Part shown: positions 19,933 to 20,322 of the stretch, one piece after another | Layout of the letters: every line of letters begins with the position of its first letter | How positions within the stretch are numbered: position 1 is the stretch's first letter | Virus record (IMG/VR): IMGVR_UViG_3300031772_000363 | Location: 1 to 20,322 of that record | DNA from: a virus | Reading direction: 5' to 3' (one strand) | DNA: 20,322 nucleotides | Made by a program: the position numbers and the translations under genes | The notes under the pieces: generated by a model | Seen by the model: only the letters and a program-made list of their open reading frames with translations | Database searches by the model: none | What the model was told of the DNA's origin: nothing

Positions 19933-20322
19933 TTAATAAGATATTGGACATCCGTAAAAATCACATTTTTTACAAAGATCTACTTTATCACGCATCCCTT
20001 TAATATGGAGTTTGATCATCCATTTCCTTTTTTCTCCATCCCACATAGTAGAAAGATGCTGGTTCATCACATTACCTAACATATTTTTCTTATGAGGATT
20101 GAATCTTACACAAGGATACACATCCCCAAACCTATCTATCAATAAATGCGATAAAAGATCTAGGCATATTCCGTGTTCAGGAATAGTTACTTTTTTTTCA
20201 TATTGATAACTTCCCATAGGATGATGCAATACGCGCGTGACGACTGTACCTGGAAGATCATACCAACGCTCTGGATCAGAAACTTCCCCTAGCAACCGGT
20301 ATACTATACGCGGAGGTCTATC
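19933..20322 (-). CDS. Radical SAM/SPASM-type protein, C-terminal part (partial)
   Basis: The frame is open to the window edge with no ATG in its first codons, so the gene begins outside. The visible 129 residues hold a SPASM-like region. GICLDLLSHLLIDRFGDVYP, then CVRFNP, then a hydrophilic segment with LGNVMNQHLSTMW, and finally DLCKKCDFYGCPISY give the pattern C..., YPC, LGN, then C-x2-C-x4-C near the end. Such C-termini bind auxiliary iron-sulfur clusters and follow a radical SAM barrel, which would lie upstream (beyond 20322) and is not visible. The stop TAA is followed directly by the Shine-Dalgarno sequence of the glycosyltransferase gene. Its substrate is unknown; peptide or sugar modification is usual for the class. 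Confidence 0.7.
   Translation of the reverse strand, partial: DRPPRIVYRLLGEVSDPERWYDLPGTVVTRVLHHPMGSYQYEKKVTIPEHGICLDLLSHLLIDRFGDVYPCVRFNPHKKNMLGNVMNQHLSTMWDGEKRKWMIKLHIKGMRDKVDLCKKCDFYGCPISY

Noticed and set aside
19923-19964. Longer glycosyltransferase start at 19964
   Set aside because: It would overlap the radical SAM gene and has no ribosome site, whereas ATG 19922 follows AAGGAG at good spacing.

Overview
The window is a stretch of a tailed double-stranded DNA phage (or prophage) of a bacterium. Every convincing gene lies on the minus strand and reads from 20322 down to 1. Genes are packed with 1-nt or 4-nt overlaps or very short gaps, most starts have a strong AAGGAGG-type Shine-Dalgarno sequence, and TAA, TGA and TAG are all used as stops, so the standard bacterial code fits. 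The tail tube and tail-terminator-like proteins indicate a long-tailed phage. The host cannot be named from the sequence.

Layout in transcription order. (1) 20322-18083: a radical SAM/SPASM protein cut by the window edge, a GT-A-fold glycosyltransferase with a DxD motif, and a GT9-like glycosyltransferase with its own candidate promoter. (2) 18059-10937: an adhesion/fibre block. It holds a 43-residue free-standing C-terminal module, a 134-residue phage protein, a beta-helix protein with a poly-serine linker and a copy of the same module, a protein of three tandem beta-sandwich repeats, a 1227-residue protein of which about 950 residues are serine tract, and a small beta-rich protein. (3) 10937-7395: packaging genes, namely small terminase, large terminase (GTG start, 56 nt inside the small subunit gene) and portal. 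(4) 7303-3325: head genes behind a candidate sigma70-type promoter. These are a 103-residue protein, a fused prohead protease-scaffold-major capsid protein with an internal ribosome binding site, and two tandem paralogous small proteins. (5) 3307-1: neck and tail genes, namely a Cys-containing protein, adaptor-like proteins, a tail-terminator-like protein, the tail tube protein, a gpG-like virion morphogenesis protein and the start of one more gene.

The striking feature is poly-serine. Six of the proteins (tail tube, adaptor, neck protein, one of the two small head paralogues, beta-helix fibre, giant fibre) carry serine tracts, mostly as C-terminal tails. In the giant fibre the tract is a 27-bp in-frame tandem repeat (eight Ser plus usually one Ile). 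Its serine codons alternate between the TCN and AGY families and vary almost only at silent positions, which points to selection for serine itself. With two glycosyltransferases and a radical SAM protein immediately upstream, one testable idea is a virion covered with serine-rich, possibly O-glycosylated tails. Other notable points are the nested scaffold-capsid start, a duplicated gene-plus-leader hairpin, and a 40-residue C-terminal module whose last codons double as the next gene's Shine-Dalgarno sequence. No intergenic stretch exceeds about 90 bases.
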